From CAZGKW01 sp964526295 (lineage in GTDB: Bacteria > Planctomycetota > Phycisphaerae > FEN-1346): a stretch of DNA of 64,000 nucleotides. The notes below the pieces were generated by a model, which did not search any database, was not told where the DNA came from, and worked only from the letters and a program-made list of their open reading frames with translations. Location of the stretch: assembly GCA_964526295.1 (NCBI GenBank), contig CAZGKW010000019.1, positions 1 through 64,000 on the forward strand. The letters run 5' to 3'. This document shows positions 1 through 8,726 of this stretch, in pieces. Each line of letters opens with the position of its first letter. Positions within the stretch are counted from its first letter, which is position 1. The translations under genes were made by a program, and so were the position numbers.

Positions 1-113
1 AACGGGCACGGGCCGTACTGAATAATGTGCAATCTGCTTGATACACTACACTAGCATGGCCTCCTCTGGCGGGGGCGGGGGGCTGGCGTCCGGCCGCGGA
101 GGAGGGCCGGGCT

Positions 114-1472
114 GTGACGGATCGACCGAACATTCTCTACATCTTCACCGACCAGCAGTCGGCCGACCTGATGAGCTGTGCCGGCAACGGCGACCTCTCG
201 ACGCCGGCCATGGACCGCCTCGCTGCGAGCGGCGTGCGGTTCGACCGGGCCTACTGCACGTATCCCCTGTGCACGCCGGCCCGGGCCGGCATGTTCACCG
301 GCCGGTGGCCCCACGAGGTCGGCATCCACGGGAACGACGTGCCTATCGACCCGGCCTTCCGCGAGCAGGAGCTGGGTCACCTGCTGACGGCCGCCGGCTA
401 CGAGTGCGTCTACGGCGGCAAGTGGCACATCCCAGAGATCGCTATCCCCGAGGGCCACGGCTTCGAGCGGATCTCGGGCTTCGACGACGTCGCCTTACCG
501 GACGCATGCGCGGCATTCTTCCGCCGCACGCATGACCGGCCGTTCTTCCTGGTCGCGAGCTTCGACAACCCGCACAATATCTGTGAGTGGGGTCGCGACC
601 AGGTCCTGCCGTGGGGCGACATTGGCCCCGCCCCGCGGGTCGAGGAGTGCCCCAGCCTCCCTCCCAATCACCCCATCGCACCGTACGAGCCGACGGCGCT
701 GGCGCGGCACCGGGAGCACTACACGCGGCTGGGCCTCCTGACGGAGACGACACCCGACGACTGGCGGCGGCTGCGGTGGGCCTATTGCCGGCTGACGGAA
801 CGGGTTGACGCCCAGATCGGCCGAATCCTCGACGCCCTGGACGCCGCCGGTTTGGCCGACGAGACGCTGGTCGTCTTCTCCAGCGACCACGGCGACCAGA
901 ACGGGTCGCACCTGCTGGCCCACAAGATGGTCCTGTACGACGAGTCGGCCCGCGTGCCACTCATCTTCAGCGGCGCCGGCGTCACCCGGCGCGGCGAGAT
1001 CGACAGCCATCTCGTGACGAACGGGCCGGAGCTGGTCCGCACGATCTGCACTTGCGCCGGTGTCGACCCGCCCGAGGCCCTGCTGGGGCACAGTCTCCGG
1101 CCGCTTCTCGAAAGCGGTCGGGTCGAGGCCCCGAACGAGTACGTCGTCTCCGAGACGAACCTGGAGGTCTATGCGCGCGGGTGCCCCGCCCGTATGGTGC
1201 GAAGCGACCGGTACAAGTACGTCGCGTACGAGAAGGGCCGGCCGCGGGAGCAGCTCTTCGACATGGACCGCGACCCCGGCGAGATGGTGAACCTCGCCTT
1301 CGACGCGAGGTTCGAGGACGTGCTCCGGCAGCACCGGGAGCACCTGCGTGAATGGTGCCGCGCGACTGCCGACCGCTTCGGCGGGGGCCATTACGCCCAC
1401 CCGGAGACGCCGTTCACGATCCCCGGCGACTCGTATTACCCAGAGGCCGACGGGTGGGCCGCCGCAAGGTAG
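114..1472 (+). CDS. Sulfatase (type I, Cys-type formylglycine)
   Basis: This 452-residue protein is a type I sulfatase that hydrolyses sulfate esters, probably on a polysaccharide fragment. The formylglycine motif C-T-P-A-R is at residues 53-57, so Cys53 is the residue expected to be converted to formylglycine. Other family landmarks are the metal-binding Asp13 near the N-terminus, the GKWH segment (Lys104, His106) and the DHGDQ block at 258-262. The GTG start at 114 follows a GGAGGAGG Shine-Dalgarno by about nine bases. No signal peptide is visible, so the enzyme as read is cytoplasmic unless the start lies elsewhere. It is 13 bases from the beta-helix gene at 1486 and near a GH42 gene, which points to degradation of a sulfated glycan. 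The substrate cannot be read from sequence. No formylglycine-generating enzyme is encoded in this window. Confidence 0.93.
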   Translation: MTDRPNILYIFTDQQSADLMSCAGNGDLSTPAMDRLAASGVRFDRAYCTYPLCTPARAGMFTGRWPHEVGIHGNDVPIDPAFREQELGHLLTAAGYECVYGGKWHIPEIAIPEGHGFERISGFDDVALPDACAAFFRRTHDRPFFLVASFDNPHNICEWGRDQVLPWGDIGPAPRVEECPSLPPNHPIAPYEPTALARHREHYTRLGLLTETTPDDWRRLRWAYCRLTERVDAQIGRILDALDAAGLADETLVVFSSDHGDQNGSHLLAHKMVLYDESARVPLIFSGAGVTRRGEIDSHLVTNGPELVRTICTCAGVDPPEALLGHSLRPLLESGRVEAPNEYVVSETNLEVYARGCPARMVRSDRYKYVAYEKGRPREQLFDMDRDPGEMVNLAFDARFEDVLRQHREHLREWCRATADRFGGGHYAHPETPFTIPGDSYYPEADGWAAAR

Positions 1473-1485
1473 GAGGTCAGCGCCG

Positions 1486-3447
1486 ATGACGGAACTGGCA
1501 ATACGGTCTCGCAAGGTGCTTCCTGTGGCCGTGGCAGGCCTGCTCGCCGCAGCGCTCGCCGCGCCCCGAGCCGGAGCGGGGCCAGGCGGGACCGTCGGGC
1601 CGGACGAACTGGCCTTCCCGCCGGACGCGGGCATCGTCGACGTCCGCCGCGACTTCGGCGCCGCCGGCGACGGCCGGACCGACGACACCGCCGCCATCCG
1701 CGAGGCCGTCCGCGCGGCCCTCTCGGGCAGCCGCTACGCCTCCCCGCCGTTCGTCTACTTCCCGAAAGGCACCTACCTCGTTCGAGGCCCCATCCAGAGC
1801 CGCGTCTCGGAGGAGGGCTGGAGTCGCGGGTGGCGGGCGGGCCTGCTCCTGGTCGGCCAGAGTCGCACCGGGTCCGTCATCCGGCTGGCCGATCGCTGCC
1901 CCGGCTACGGCGACCCGTCCGAGCCCCGCGGCGTCATCGTCACGGGCTCCGAGAGCGAGACCCCGAAGCAGAACGTCGTCGGCGCGGGCAACCGCGCGTT
2001 CCGCCACTCGGTCATCAACCTGACCCTCGACACCGGCCGGGGCAACCCCGGCGCGATCGGCATCGACTACGTCGTCAGCAATCTGGGGACGATCGAGGAT
2101 GTAACGATCCGTTCCGGCGACGGCGAGGGGGCGGTGGGCCTGTCGCTGATGCGGGCCTGGCCGGGCCCCGCGCTCGTCAAGCGGCTCCGCGTCGAGGGGT
2201 TCGATTACGGCATCCGCACGGAGCACTGGCAGTACGGCATGACGCTCGAGCACGTCGTCCTGGCGGGGCAGAGGAAGGCCGGCATCCTGAACGAGAAGAA
2301 CGTCCTGGCCATTCGCGGCCTCGTGAGCACGAACCGCGTGCCGGCCCTCCAGGCGACCGAGTGGGGCAGCTTCGTCGTGCTGCTCGACTCCCATCTGGAG
2401 GGGGGCGCGCCCGGCGTTGCCGCCGTCGAGAACGCCGGCCAGCTCTTCCTCCGCCGCGTCCGGTGCGAGGGCTACGGCGTCGCCGTGGACGACCGGACGG
2501 AGGCCGACCGCGACGTGCCCGCCGAGGAGGGCGGGGCGACCGTGGTCAACGAGTACGCCACGGACGTCACGTCGCTCTTCGAGGGTCCATCGACTTCGCT
2601 GGACCTGCCGGTCGAGGAGACGCCCGAGTTCAACACGACCGACCTCGACCAGTGGGAGAGCGTCGTGGCTCACGGCGCCACGCCCTCGGCGAAGGGCGGC
2701 GACGACCGGGACCCGGCGAACCAGGACGACGACGCTCCCGCCATCCAGGCCGCCATCGACGCCGGGAAGCCCGTCGTCTATCTGCCGTGCGGCACGTACG
2801 TCGTGCGGGCACCGATCATCGTCCGAGGCGCGGTCCGCAAGGTCCTCGGCCTCCGCTCGTGCATCCAATCGCCGAAGGGCGAGACCGTCGACCCGTTGAT
2901 CCGCTTCGAGGGCGGCGGCGCCGACGCCGTCGTCCTGGAGCACCTCCGATTGGCAGGCGTCGTCGAGCACGGTTCGGCCAAGGCGCTCGCCCTGCGGCAC
3001 GTGGGGCACAAAGGCTACCGCAACACGCCGCGAGGCACCGGCAAGCTCTTCGTCGACGATGCGATGGGCCGGGGCATCCGCATCGAGCACCCGCAGAAGG
3101 TGTGGGGCCGGCAGATCAACGCCGAGTTCGGCATCGAGCCGCTCATCACGAACCGCGGGGGGACGCTCTGGGTCCTCGGCCTCAAGACCGAGGGCAAGAT
3201 GACGTGCATCGAGACGGTCGGCGGGCGGACCGAGCTCCTGGGGGCGCTTCTCTACCGCCTCGGGCGCGAGAATCTGAACGTGCCGGCATTTGTGCATGAC
3301 CGAGCCGAGACTTCGCTGAGCTTCGCCCGCAACGGGCCTTTCTACCCGGTGCTGGTGCGGGAACGGCGGGGAGACGAGTGGCGCGAGCTGCCCCCGCCGA
3401 AGGGAAAGAAGCGGGGGCCGGCCCTCTACGCCGGTTGGGAGGATTGA
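1486..3447 (+). CDS. Secreted beta-helix protein, GH55 / pectate-lyase-3 superfamily
   Basis: A 653-residue exported protein with a right-handed beta-helix architecture. The ATG at 1486 follows AGGAGG by about ten bases and begins a signal peptide with an Ala-rich core ending near residue 28. The signature of the Pectate_lyase_3 family, D-F-G-A-x-G-D-G-x-x-D-D-T-A-A-I, occurs near residues 50-65. A second, weaker copy (D-D-D-A-P-A-I-Q-A-A-I then V-Y-L-P-x-G-T-Y) lies near residues 415-440. Two such modules in one chain are typical of GH55-like double beta-helix proteins (exo-beta-1,3-glucanase type), but catalytic residues cannot be assigned confidently. It sits 13 bases downstream of the sulfatase and upstream of GH42, so it probably acts on the same polysaccharide. 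A non-catalytic binding role is an alternative. Confidence 0.8.
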   Translation: MTELAIRSRKVLPVAVAGLLAAALAAPRAGAGPGGTVGPDELAFPPDAGIVDVRRDFGAAGDGRTDDTAAIREAVRAALSGSRYASPPFVYFPKGTYLVRGPIQSRVSEEGWSRGWRAGLLLVGQSRTGSVIRLADRCPGYGDPSEPRGVIVTGSESETPKQNVVGAGNRAFRHSVINLTLDTGRGNPGAIGIDYVVSNLGTIEDVTIRSGDGEGAVGLSLMRAWPGPALVKRLRVEGFDYGIRTEHWQYGMTLEHVVLAGQRKAGILNEKNVLAIRGLVSTNRVPALQATEWGSFVVLLDSHLEGGAPGVAAVENAGQLFLRRVRCEGYGVAVDDRTEADRDVPAEEGGATVVNEYATDVTSLFEGPSTSLDLPVEETPEFNTTDLDQWESVVAHGATPSAKGGDDRDPANQDDDAPAIQAAIDAGKPVVYLPCGTYVVRAPIIVRGAVRKVLGLRSCIQSPKGETVDPLIRFEGGGADAVVLEHLRLAGVVEHGSAKALALRHVGHKGYRNTPRGTGKLFVDDAMGRGIRIEHPQKVWGRQINAEFGIEPLITNRGGTLWVLGLKTEGKMTCIETVGGRTELLGALLYRLGRENLNVPAFVHDRAETSLSFARNGPFYPVLVRERRGDEWRELPPPKGKKRGPALYAGWED

Positions 3448-3566
3448 GCCGGACGCCTTGTGACTTACAGGCTTCGGCGTTGCGATGGCCGCACTGGATG
3501 CTGAGGGCCGCCGCGTGATGGGCTACGGATTCGTTTGAGAGCAGCAGCTTGCCCGGAGAGGATCGC

Positions 3567-5459
3567 ATGCTCGAGCTTGGAACGTCGTACTACCCGGAGC
3601 TGGTGGACCCGCAGGAGTGGGCCCGGGACCTGGGCCTGATGAAGCAGGCGGGTCTGTCGGTGATTCGGATGCTGGACTTCGCCTGGACGGCCATCGAGCC
3701 GCGCGAGGGCGTCTACACCTTCGAGTGGCTGGACCGGTTCCTGGCGCTGGCCGGGGAGGAAGGGTTCCGGGTGGTCCTCTGCACGCCCACGGCGACGCCG
3801 CCTCCGTGGCTCGGGCGGCAGTACCCCGAGATCCTGGTGGAGCTTCGTCGGGGGGAGCGTCGCCCGATGGGGGGCCGCCGTGACGTGTGCGTCAACTCGG
3901 TCATCTACCGCCACTTTGCCGACGACCTGGCCCGCCGCCTCGGCCAGCGCTACGGTCGCCACGAGGCCGTCATCGGCTGGCAGATCGACAATGAGCTGAT
4001 GGGCCCTGAGGGCATCTACGCCGAGTGCCACTGCCCGGAGTGCACGTGGCGGTTCCGCCAGTGGCTTAAAGCCCGCTACGAGACCGTCGAGGAGGTGAAC
4101 CGGGCGTGGGGGCTGACGTTCTGGAACCAGGCGGTCAGCGACTGGGGCGAGATCATCACGCCCCGCAACCGCCGCGCCGCCCAGGGGCACGTCCTCGACT
4201 ACGCCCGCTTCTTCAGCGACAGCCAGCTCGAATTCCTTCGCATCCAGTACGACGCTCTCCGGGCGACCGCCGACGAGCGGCAGTTCGTCACGCACAATTC
4301 GACCGGCGTCTTCAACCGCGGCATCAACCACATCGCGTTCCACCGGTCGCTCGACGTCGCGGCGTGGGACTGCTACCAGGGCTCGGCGGGGCAGCCCTTG
4401 CCGCTGACCTACGCCTGCCTGGCACACGACCTCATGCGGTCGGCCCGGCATGAACCGTTCCTGGTGCTCGAGACAAGCGGGGCACGGGGGGTGTATCCGG
4501 CGTTCCTGGCCGAGCAGCGGGCCCACGGGGCCCGGATGATCGTCTTCTGGCACTGGCGGCGGCACCGGGCGAACCAGGAGAGCGGCCCCAATGCCCTGTG
4601 CGATTACGCCGGCCGGCCGGTGCCGGGGCGGCTCGAGGAGGTCCGGCGGTTCCGCGACCGCATCGCGTTCGACGCCAGTCTGCCGGCGGAGCTGCCACCA
4701 CGCCGGGCCGCCATTATGCTGAGCTACGACACCGCCCGCTTCGAGATTCGCAAGCGTCCGGAGCCCGTCCCTTACCTTGAGTCGCTCGTCAAGCTCTACC
4801 ACCCGTTCTGGCAGCGGGGCTGCGCGATGGACGTCGTCGAGCCGGGCGACGACCTGTTGGGGTACCGGCTGGTGGTGGCCCCGTCGGTGGAGCTGATGAG
4901 CGAGGAGCAGGCCGCGACGATCCGCGACTTCGTGGCCGGCGGGGGCGTCTTCTTCGCCTGTGCCCCGACGGCCCACCGCAGCCTCTCGGGCACGCGGTAT
5001 CCCATCCCCGGGGAGCTTCTGCGAAATATGTGTGGCTGCCGATGGCTCGACGCGAGGGTCGACGGCGTGACCGCCGCGGATCTGGACGGCGGCGAAGTCC
5101 CCGTCGAACGGAGCGCCGAGCCGCTGGAGGCCGAGTCGGCGGAGGTCCTCGCCCGGTTCGCCGGCGGCCCGGCCGACGGCCGGCCCGCCGTCACGGCCAA
5201 TGCCTTCGGCAAGGGCAGGGCGTTCTACCAGGCGTGTGTGTCGCACCCGCTCGCCGGGGCCGTCGCGACGCGGGTCCTGGAGGCGGCCGACATTCCGTTC
5301 ACGGACCACCCCCACGAGTCGGCGTCCGTCCTGCCGCACCTGGCGGGCCGGGGCATGTGGTACTTCAACCACGGCGACGAGCCGGTCGAGATCGCCGGCC
5401 ACACCATCCCGCCGCGCGACTTCCTGTTCGTCTTGCCCGACGGGACTCGGGAGGCATAG
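3567..5459 (+). CDS. GH42-family beta-galactosidase-like glycoside hydrolase
   Basis: A 630-residue protein of the GH42 family, which removes terminal beta-D-galactose (or a related sugar) with retention. The (beta/alpha)8 catalytic domain fills roughly residues 1-380. The acid/base is Glu143 in the I-D-N-E-L motif and the probable nucleophile is Glu302 in L-E-T-S-G. Cys154, Cys156 and Cys159 (C-H-C-P-E-C) match part of the zinc site of the family. The rest fits the flavodoxin-like trimerisation domain and a small C-terminal beta domain. I chose the ATG at 3567 because GGAGAG lies seven bases upstream and the GTSYYPE motif then sits at the N-terminus as in relatives; a TTG at 3549 is also in frame. 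No signal peptide is present, so it should act on imported oligosaccharides. It follows the beta-helix gene after 119 bases. Confidence 0.92.
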   Translation: MLELGTSYYPELVDPQEWARDLGLMKQAGLSVIRMLDFAWTAIEPREGVYTFEWLDRFLALAGEEGFRVVLCTPTATPPPWLGRQYPEILVELRRGERRPMGGRRDVCVNSVIYRHFADDLARRLGQRYGRHEAVIGWQIDNELMGPEGIYAECHCPECTWRFRQWLKARYETVEEVNRAWGLTFWNQAVSDWGEIITPRNRRAAQGHVLDYARFFSDSQLEFLRIQYDALRATADERQFVTHNSTGVFNRGINHIAFHRSLDVAAWDCYQGSAGQPLPLTYACLAHDLMRSARHEPFLVLETSGARGVYPAFLAEQRAHGARMIVFWHWRRHRANQESGPNALCDYAGRPVPGRLEEVRRFRDRIAFDASLPAELPPRRAAIMLSYDTARFEIRKRPEPVPYLESLVKLYHPFWQRGCAMDVVEPGDDLLGYRLVVAPSVELMSEEQAATIRDFVAGGGVFFACAPTAHRSLSGTRYPIPGELLRNMCGCRWLDARVDGVTAADLDGGEVPVERSAEPLEAESAEVLARFAGGPADGRPAVTANAFGKGRAFYQACVSHPLAGAVATRVLEAADIPFTDHPHESASVLPHLAGRGMWYFNHGDEPVEIAGHTIPPRDFLFVLPDGTREA

Positions 5460-5499
5460 CCCACAGGCGCGCCCCTGCCGGCCCACCTTCGGGGCCGCT

Positions 5500-7914
5500 C
5501 TAGCGCGTCAACTCGACGGCGAAGACGGGCTTGTCGTTCGGCACGCGGAGCGTCCCGTCGCTGCCGACGCGGCCGGCGCCGATCTCCTCCATGTGCCAGT
5601 CGAGCATCCGGTACCGCATGCCGGCCAGGGCGTCGGCCTGGACTGTGCCCGCCACGCGGGCCACGAGGACCGGGAGCGTCCCGCGGACGGTCCGCTCGAC
5701 GCCCTTGGCCTTGTTCCCGAGCTGGAACCCCGTGTTGAAGCTCGTCGAGACGAGCGACAGGCTGGCGGAGCGGCATTCATCGAGCGGCTTGCCATCGGTC
5801 GAATGGAGGGCGAAGGAGATATACTTCTCGTCTGGGCCGACCGGGTCGAAGATGCCCTCGGGGTTGTGGACGGAGACGTCCGAGAGCGTCACGCCGGCGT
5901 CGAACCGGACCCGCGGCCCGTAGTTGGCCAGCAGGCCGGTGAACGCGACGGCGCCCGGCGAATCGAATCGCAGATGGCCCTTCTTCCAGTCGAACGTGAT
6001 CTCGTCGGTCGGCGTGTACGGGTTGTGGGTCTTCCGCTGCTCGAACGTCACGACGGGCCCGACGACCTTGTCCTCGGTCCGCGTGGGGTCGATCTCGATC
6101 CGGACGCCGTGCTCGTAGACCGTCTGGAGCATGTCCATGCCGGTTTCGCCGTAGGACCCGCCGTAGGCCATGCTGCCGGCGTCGTAGAGGCTCTTCCGCC
6201 CGTAGATGAACCGGGTGGGGTTCGGGGCCGGGGCGAGCTGCCGTTGCCGCCACATCAGGCCCGCCGCCCGGATCATCGCGTTCTGGACCTCGTCGTAGGT
6301 GTAGTGGTAGCCCTGGGGGTGGCTGCCGGTCGTGATGTCCATCGGTTTGTCGAAGGGCCGCTCGGCCGTGGCGGCGTCGTTGACCGGGCCGAAGTAGTGC
6401 CAGCAGACGAAGTCCCAGTCCTGGATGCTCGCCAGGGCCGCCAGCCGCAGGGGGAAGTCGGACCGGTACTTCGCCGGCTGCTGGATCTGCGTCTCGTAGC
6501 ACAGAAACGGCCGACCCTCGACGCGGTTGTGCTCCAGCCAGGGCACGCCCTGGCAGATGCCGGGCGGCTTCAGGAGCCAGTTGTTCCACGGGCCGGTGTT
6601 CGCGCAGACGCGCTCGGCGTCGAGGTAGGCCCGCATCTTGTGCACGCCCTCCTTGTCCTCGGGATTGGCGCGGGCGAGGAGCTCCTCATAGGACCGGCCC
6701 GTCCCGTTGACGTAGGCGTCGTGCGACACGGCGTCGGCGTGCTGATGCATGAACTGCGACTGGATCTCGTAGCCGATCCCGGCGTCCCAGGCGAGCGGGG
6801 AGAGGCGGCAGCTCTTGCCCCAGGTCTTGAGGGCCTCGGCCTCGCGCCGCTTGTGGGCGAGCTGAAGGTCGAGGAGGAACTCCAGCACGTCGGAGCCGCG
6901 CTGCGGCGCGAAGTCGTCCCGCGTGTACTCCTGCTTCATGCCGCGGATGGCGGCCTGGGCGTGCTCGCTCGCGTCGTTGATCAGGGCGGTCGTCGGGCTG
7001 GGCTTGGCCATCGGCGCAAGCAGCACGGTGCCGTTCTCGATGCCCTCCCCGGGCAGCAGGCCGCTCCATGCCTTCGCCAGGGCGGCGTCGCTGCCGTACT
7101 TGGCATTCAGGAATGCGTTCCATCGCGCGACGAGCTGGTTGCGGAAGAAATCGGGCAGCGTCTGCCAGCTTCCCCCGAGCATCCGCCGCATCCACCACTC
7201 CTCGTTCGAGAGCTCCCAGACGACGAAGACGGGGTCGTCGCCCCACCGAAGGCCGGTGTGGTGGTTGACGTGGTCGGCGGTGCCCTGCATGTTGCGGATG
7301 CCGATCGCCTCGAGCCGCGGGTCCCAGATGCGGGCGGGGTTGTTGCGGATACGCCAGCCGAACTGGGTCACCCCGTGCCGGGTGACCTTCTTGCCCATCG
7401 ACCTGACGGCGGCCTGCCACGCCTCGGCCGTGGCCGGGTCGTCCAGTATGCCGACGTCTTCGGGCTTGGCGACGCCTGCGTCGTTCATGCCGGCGCACCA
7501 GATCTTCAGGCCCTCTTCCTTCATCCGGTAGACGAAGTAATCGATGCAGTCGGCGCTGGAGCCGTCGCCCTTGGTGTAGTCGACGGGGACGGAAAATCCG
7601 GCCCAGAATCGGCAGGCGTTGAAACCGAGGTGCTTGAACCGCTGGACGAGGATGTCCGTGCCGCGGCGGGAGTTGCGGAGCTTCTCGGCCCGCACCTGGG
7701 GCGAGTCGCCGGACTTGATGTCCGCATCGACGAACACCTTGCCGATGACGGCCCAGTACCGCTGCGGCTCGCCCTTGAGCGTCAGGTGCCCGTCCTTGAC
7801 GACGACGTATTCCTCGTCCGGGGGGAGGGGGGCCGCCGCCGCGCTGCCCGCCGCCACGGCCAGTCCCAATCCCACGATCGCTGCTACGGTTCGGGCTGCG
7901 ACTCCGGTCCGCAT
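5500..7914 (-). CDS. Secreted GH5-like (clan GH-A) glycoside hydrolase
   Basis: An 804-residue exported protein with a signal peptide ending near residue 27 (A-A-A-A). The body looks like a clan GH-A TIM barrel. Features supporting this are a segment F-K-H-L-G-F-N-A-C-R-F-W early in the barrel, W-E-L-S-N-E-E with Glu238 as likely acid/base, and F-L-C-Y-E-T with Glu474 as likely nucleophile. The C-terminal 200 residues are beta-rich and resemble an accessory sandwich domain. The ATG at 7914 is preceded on its strand by GGAGGA. The gene is transcribed alone and converges on GH42, with 40 bases between the stops. The exact GH family cannot be settled by eye; large cellulase-like proteins of this layout are common in planctomycetes and their substrates are mostly unknown. 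Confidence 0.8.
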   Translation of the reverse strand: MRTGVAARTVAAIVGLGLAVAAGSAAAAPLPPDEEYVVVKDGHLTLKGEPQRYWAVIGKVFVDADIKSGDSPQVRAEKLRNSRRGTDILVQRFKHLGFNACRFWAGFSVPVDYTKGDGSSADCIDYFVYRMKEEGLKIWCAGMNDAGVAKPEDVGILDDPATAEAWQAAVRSMGKKVTRHGVTQFGWRIRNNPARIWDPRLEAIGIRNMQGTADHVNHHTGLRWGDDPVFVVWELSNEEWWMRRMLGGSWQTLPDFFRNQLVARWNAFLNAKYGSDAALAKAWSGLLPGEGIENGTVLLAPMAKPSPTTALINDASEHAQAAIRGMKQEYTRDDFAPQRGSDVLEFLLDLQLAHKRREAEALKTWGKSCRLSPLAWDAGIGYEIQSQFMHQHADAVSHDAYVNGTGRSYEELLARANPEDKEGVHKMRAYLDAERVCANTGPWNNWLLKPPGICQGVPWLEHNRVEGRPFLCYETQIQQPAKYRSDFPLRLAALASIQDWDFVCWHYFGPVNDAATAERPFDKPMDITTGSHPQGYHYTYDEVQNAMIRAAGLMWRQRQLAPAPNPTRFIYGRKSLYDAGSMAYGGSYGETGMDMLQTVYEHGVRIEIDPTRTEDKVVGPVVTFEQRKTHNPYTPTDEITFDWKKGHLRFDSPGAVAFTGLLANYGPRVRFDAGVTLSDVSVHNPEGIFDPVGPDEKYISFALHSTDGKPLDECRSASLSLVSTSFNTGFQLGNKAKGVERTVRGTLPVLVARVAGTVQADALAGMRYRMLDWHMEEIGAGRVGSDGTLRVPNDKPVFAVELTR

Positions 7915-7976
7915 AGGTGCATCCTCCGGTCTTGCGTTGCCCCCGTTACCCGGCCTGTTGGACGACGGCCGGTCCC

Positions 7977-7991
7977 GGTGATTCTATCACC
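7977..7991. promoter_or_regulatory. Perfect palindrome GGTGA-TTCTA-TCACC over a possible -10
   Basis: A 5-base inverted repeat with a 5-base spacer lies in the 201-base divergent gap between the GH5-like gene (start 7914) and the flavodoxin gene (start 8116). Read on the minus strand, its centre contains TAGAAT, a good -10 hexamer for the GH5-like gene, about 70 bases upstream of its start. The -35 position has no good match, which would suit an activator-dependent promoter or an operator. The assignment is inference from one site. Confidence 0.35.
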
Positions 7992-8115
7992 CGTCGGCTC
8001 GGACGCCACTCGTTTCTGGCGGCATGCGTGCCGTCGCCTGCGAATTCCGCTTGCGTTAACGGCGGGGGCCGGTCATGTTCGGACAACGTAGGCTCAGGAT
8101 GATCGGAGGACAGCG

Positions 8116-8691
8116 ATGAGCGATGAACCGCTGAGGGCCCTCGTCCTTTACTGGAGTGCCGGCGGCAACACCCGCAAGGTCGCCCAAGCCATCCACGGAG
8201 CGCTCCGGGGGGCTGGCGTTGAGGCTGACCTGCACGAGGTGGCGCCAGACCTCGACGTCGACATGTACGGCTGGCCGCTCGTCTTCGTCGGGGCGCCGGT
8301 CTACCACTTCCTGCCGCCGAAGCCGGTCCAGGAGTTCCTCCACGCGCAGCAGCGGAGCCGGGCCGAGGTCGAGCCCTCCGCCCCCCACCGGCCGGGCCGC
8401 TTCGGCGTCGTCTTCTGCACCTACGGCGGCCCTCACACGGGCGTCCGCGAGGCCGTCCCGTGCCTCAAGTACATGGGCCAGTTCCTGGAGCACGGCGGGG
8501 TGCCGGTCGTCGACGAGTGGGCCGTGGTGGGCGAGTTCCACGAGGCCCGGCAGGAACCGATGAACCTGATGGGGCGCTTCGGCGACATCCACGGCCGGCC
8601 GAACGCGTCGGACCTGGCCGAGGTCCGCGGCCGCGTCGAGGGGCTCCTTAGGCGGCTGGAGCACCTGCTCCCTGCCCGATCGACCCCCTGA
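8116..8691 (+). CDS. Flavodoxin-like protein
   Basis: A 191-residue cytoplasmic protein of the flavodoxin / FMN-reductase fold. The N-terminus has the phosphate-binding loop of flavodoxins, with Y-W-S-A-G-G-N-T-R-K-V-A after the first beta strand, binding the FMN phosphate. A later segment, V-G-A-P-V-Y, and the T-Y-G-G-P-H-T region match the FMN-flanking loops. The ATG at 8116 follows CGGAGGA by about seven bases. It would shuttle electrons or reduce a small acceptor; its partner is not evident. It stands 35 bases upstream of the GH50-like gene, on the same strand, so the two may be co-transcribed, although no functional link is obvious. Confidence 0.85.
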   Translation: MSDEPLRALVLYWSAGGNTRKVAQAIHGALRGAGVEADLHEVAPDLDVDMYGWPLVFVGAPVYHFLPPKPVQEFLHAQQRSRAEVEPSAPHRPGRFGVVFCTYGGPHTGVREAVPCLKYMGQFLEHGGVPVVDEWAVVGEFHEARQEPMNLMGRFGDIHGRPNASDLAEVRGRVEGLLRRLEHLLPARSTP

Positions 8692-8726
8692 CAACGCTGT
8701 TCCGTCCGATACCAGAGAGGAGCCGC

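Noticed and set aside
1..113. AT-rich start of the window as the sulfatase promoter
   Set aside because: TACACT at 42 and TAGCAT at 52 have no acceptable -35 at 16-18 bases. The upstream context is cut by the window edge.
5200..8091. A 963-codon plus-strand frame across the end of GH42 and the GH5-like gene
   Set aside because: It is antisense to a gene with a signal peptide and catalytic motifs, and it has no family features of its own.
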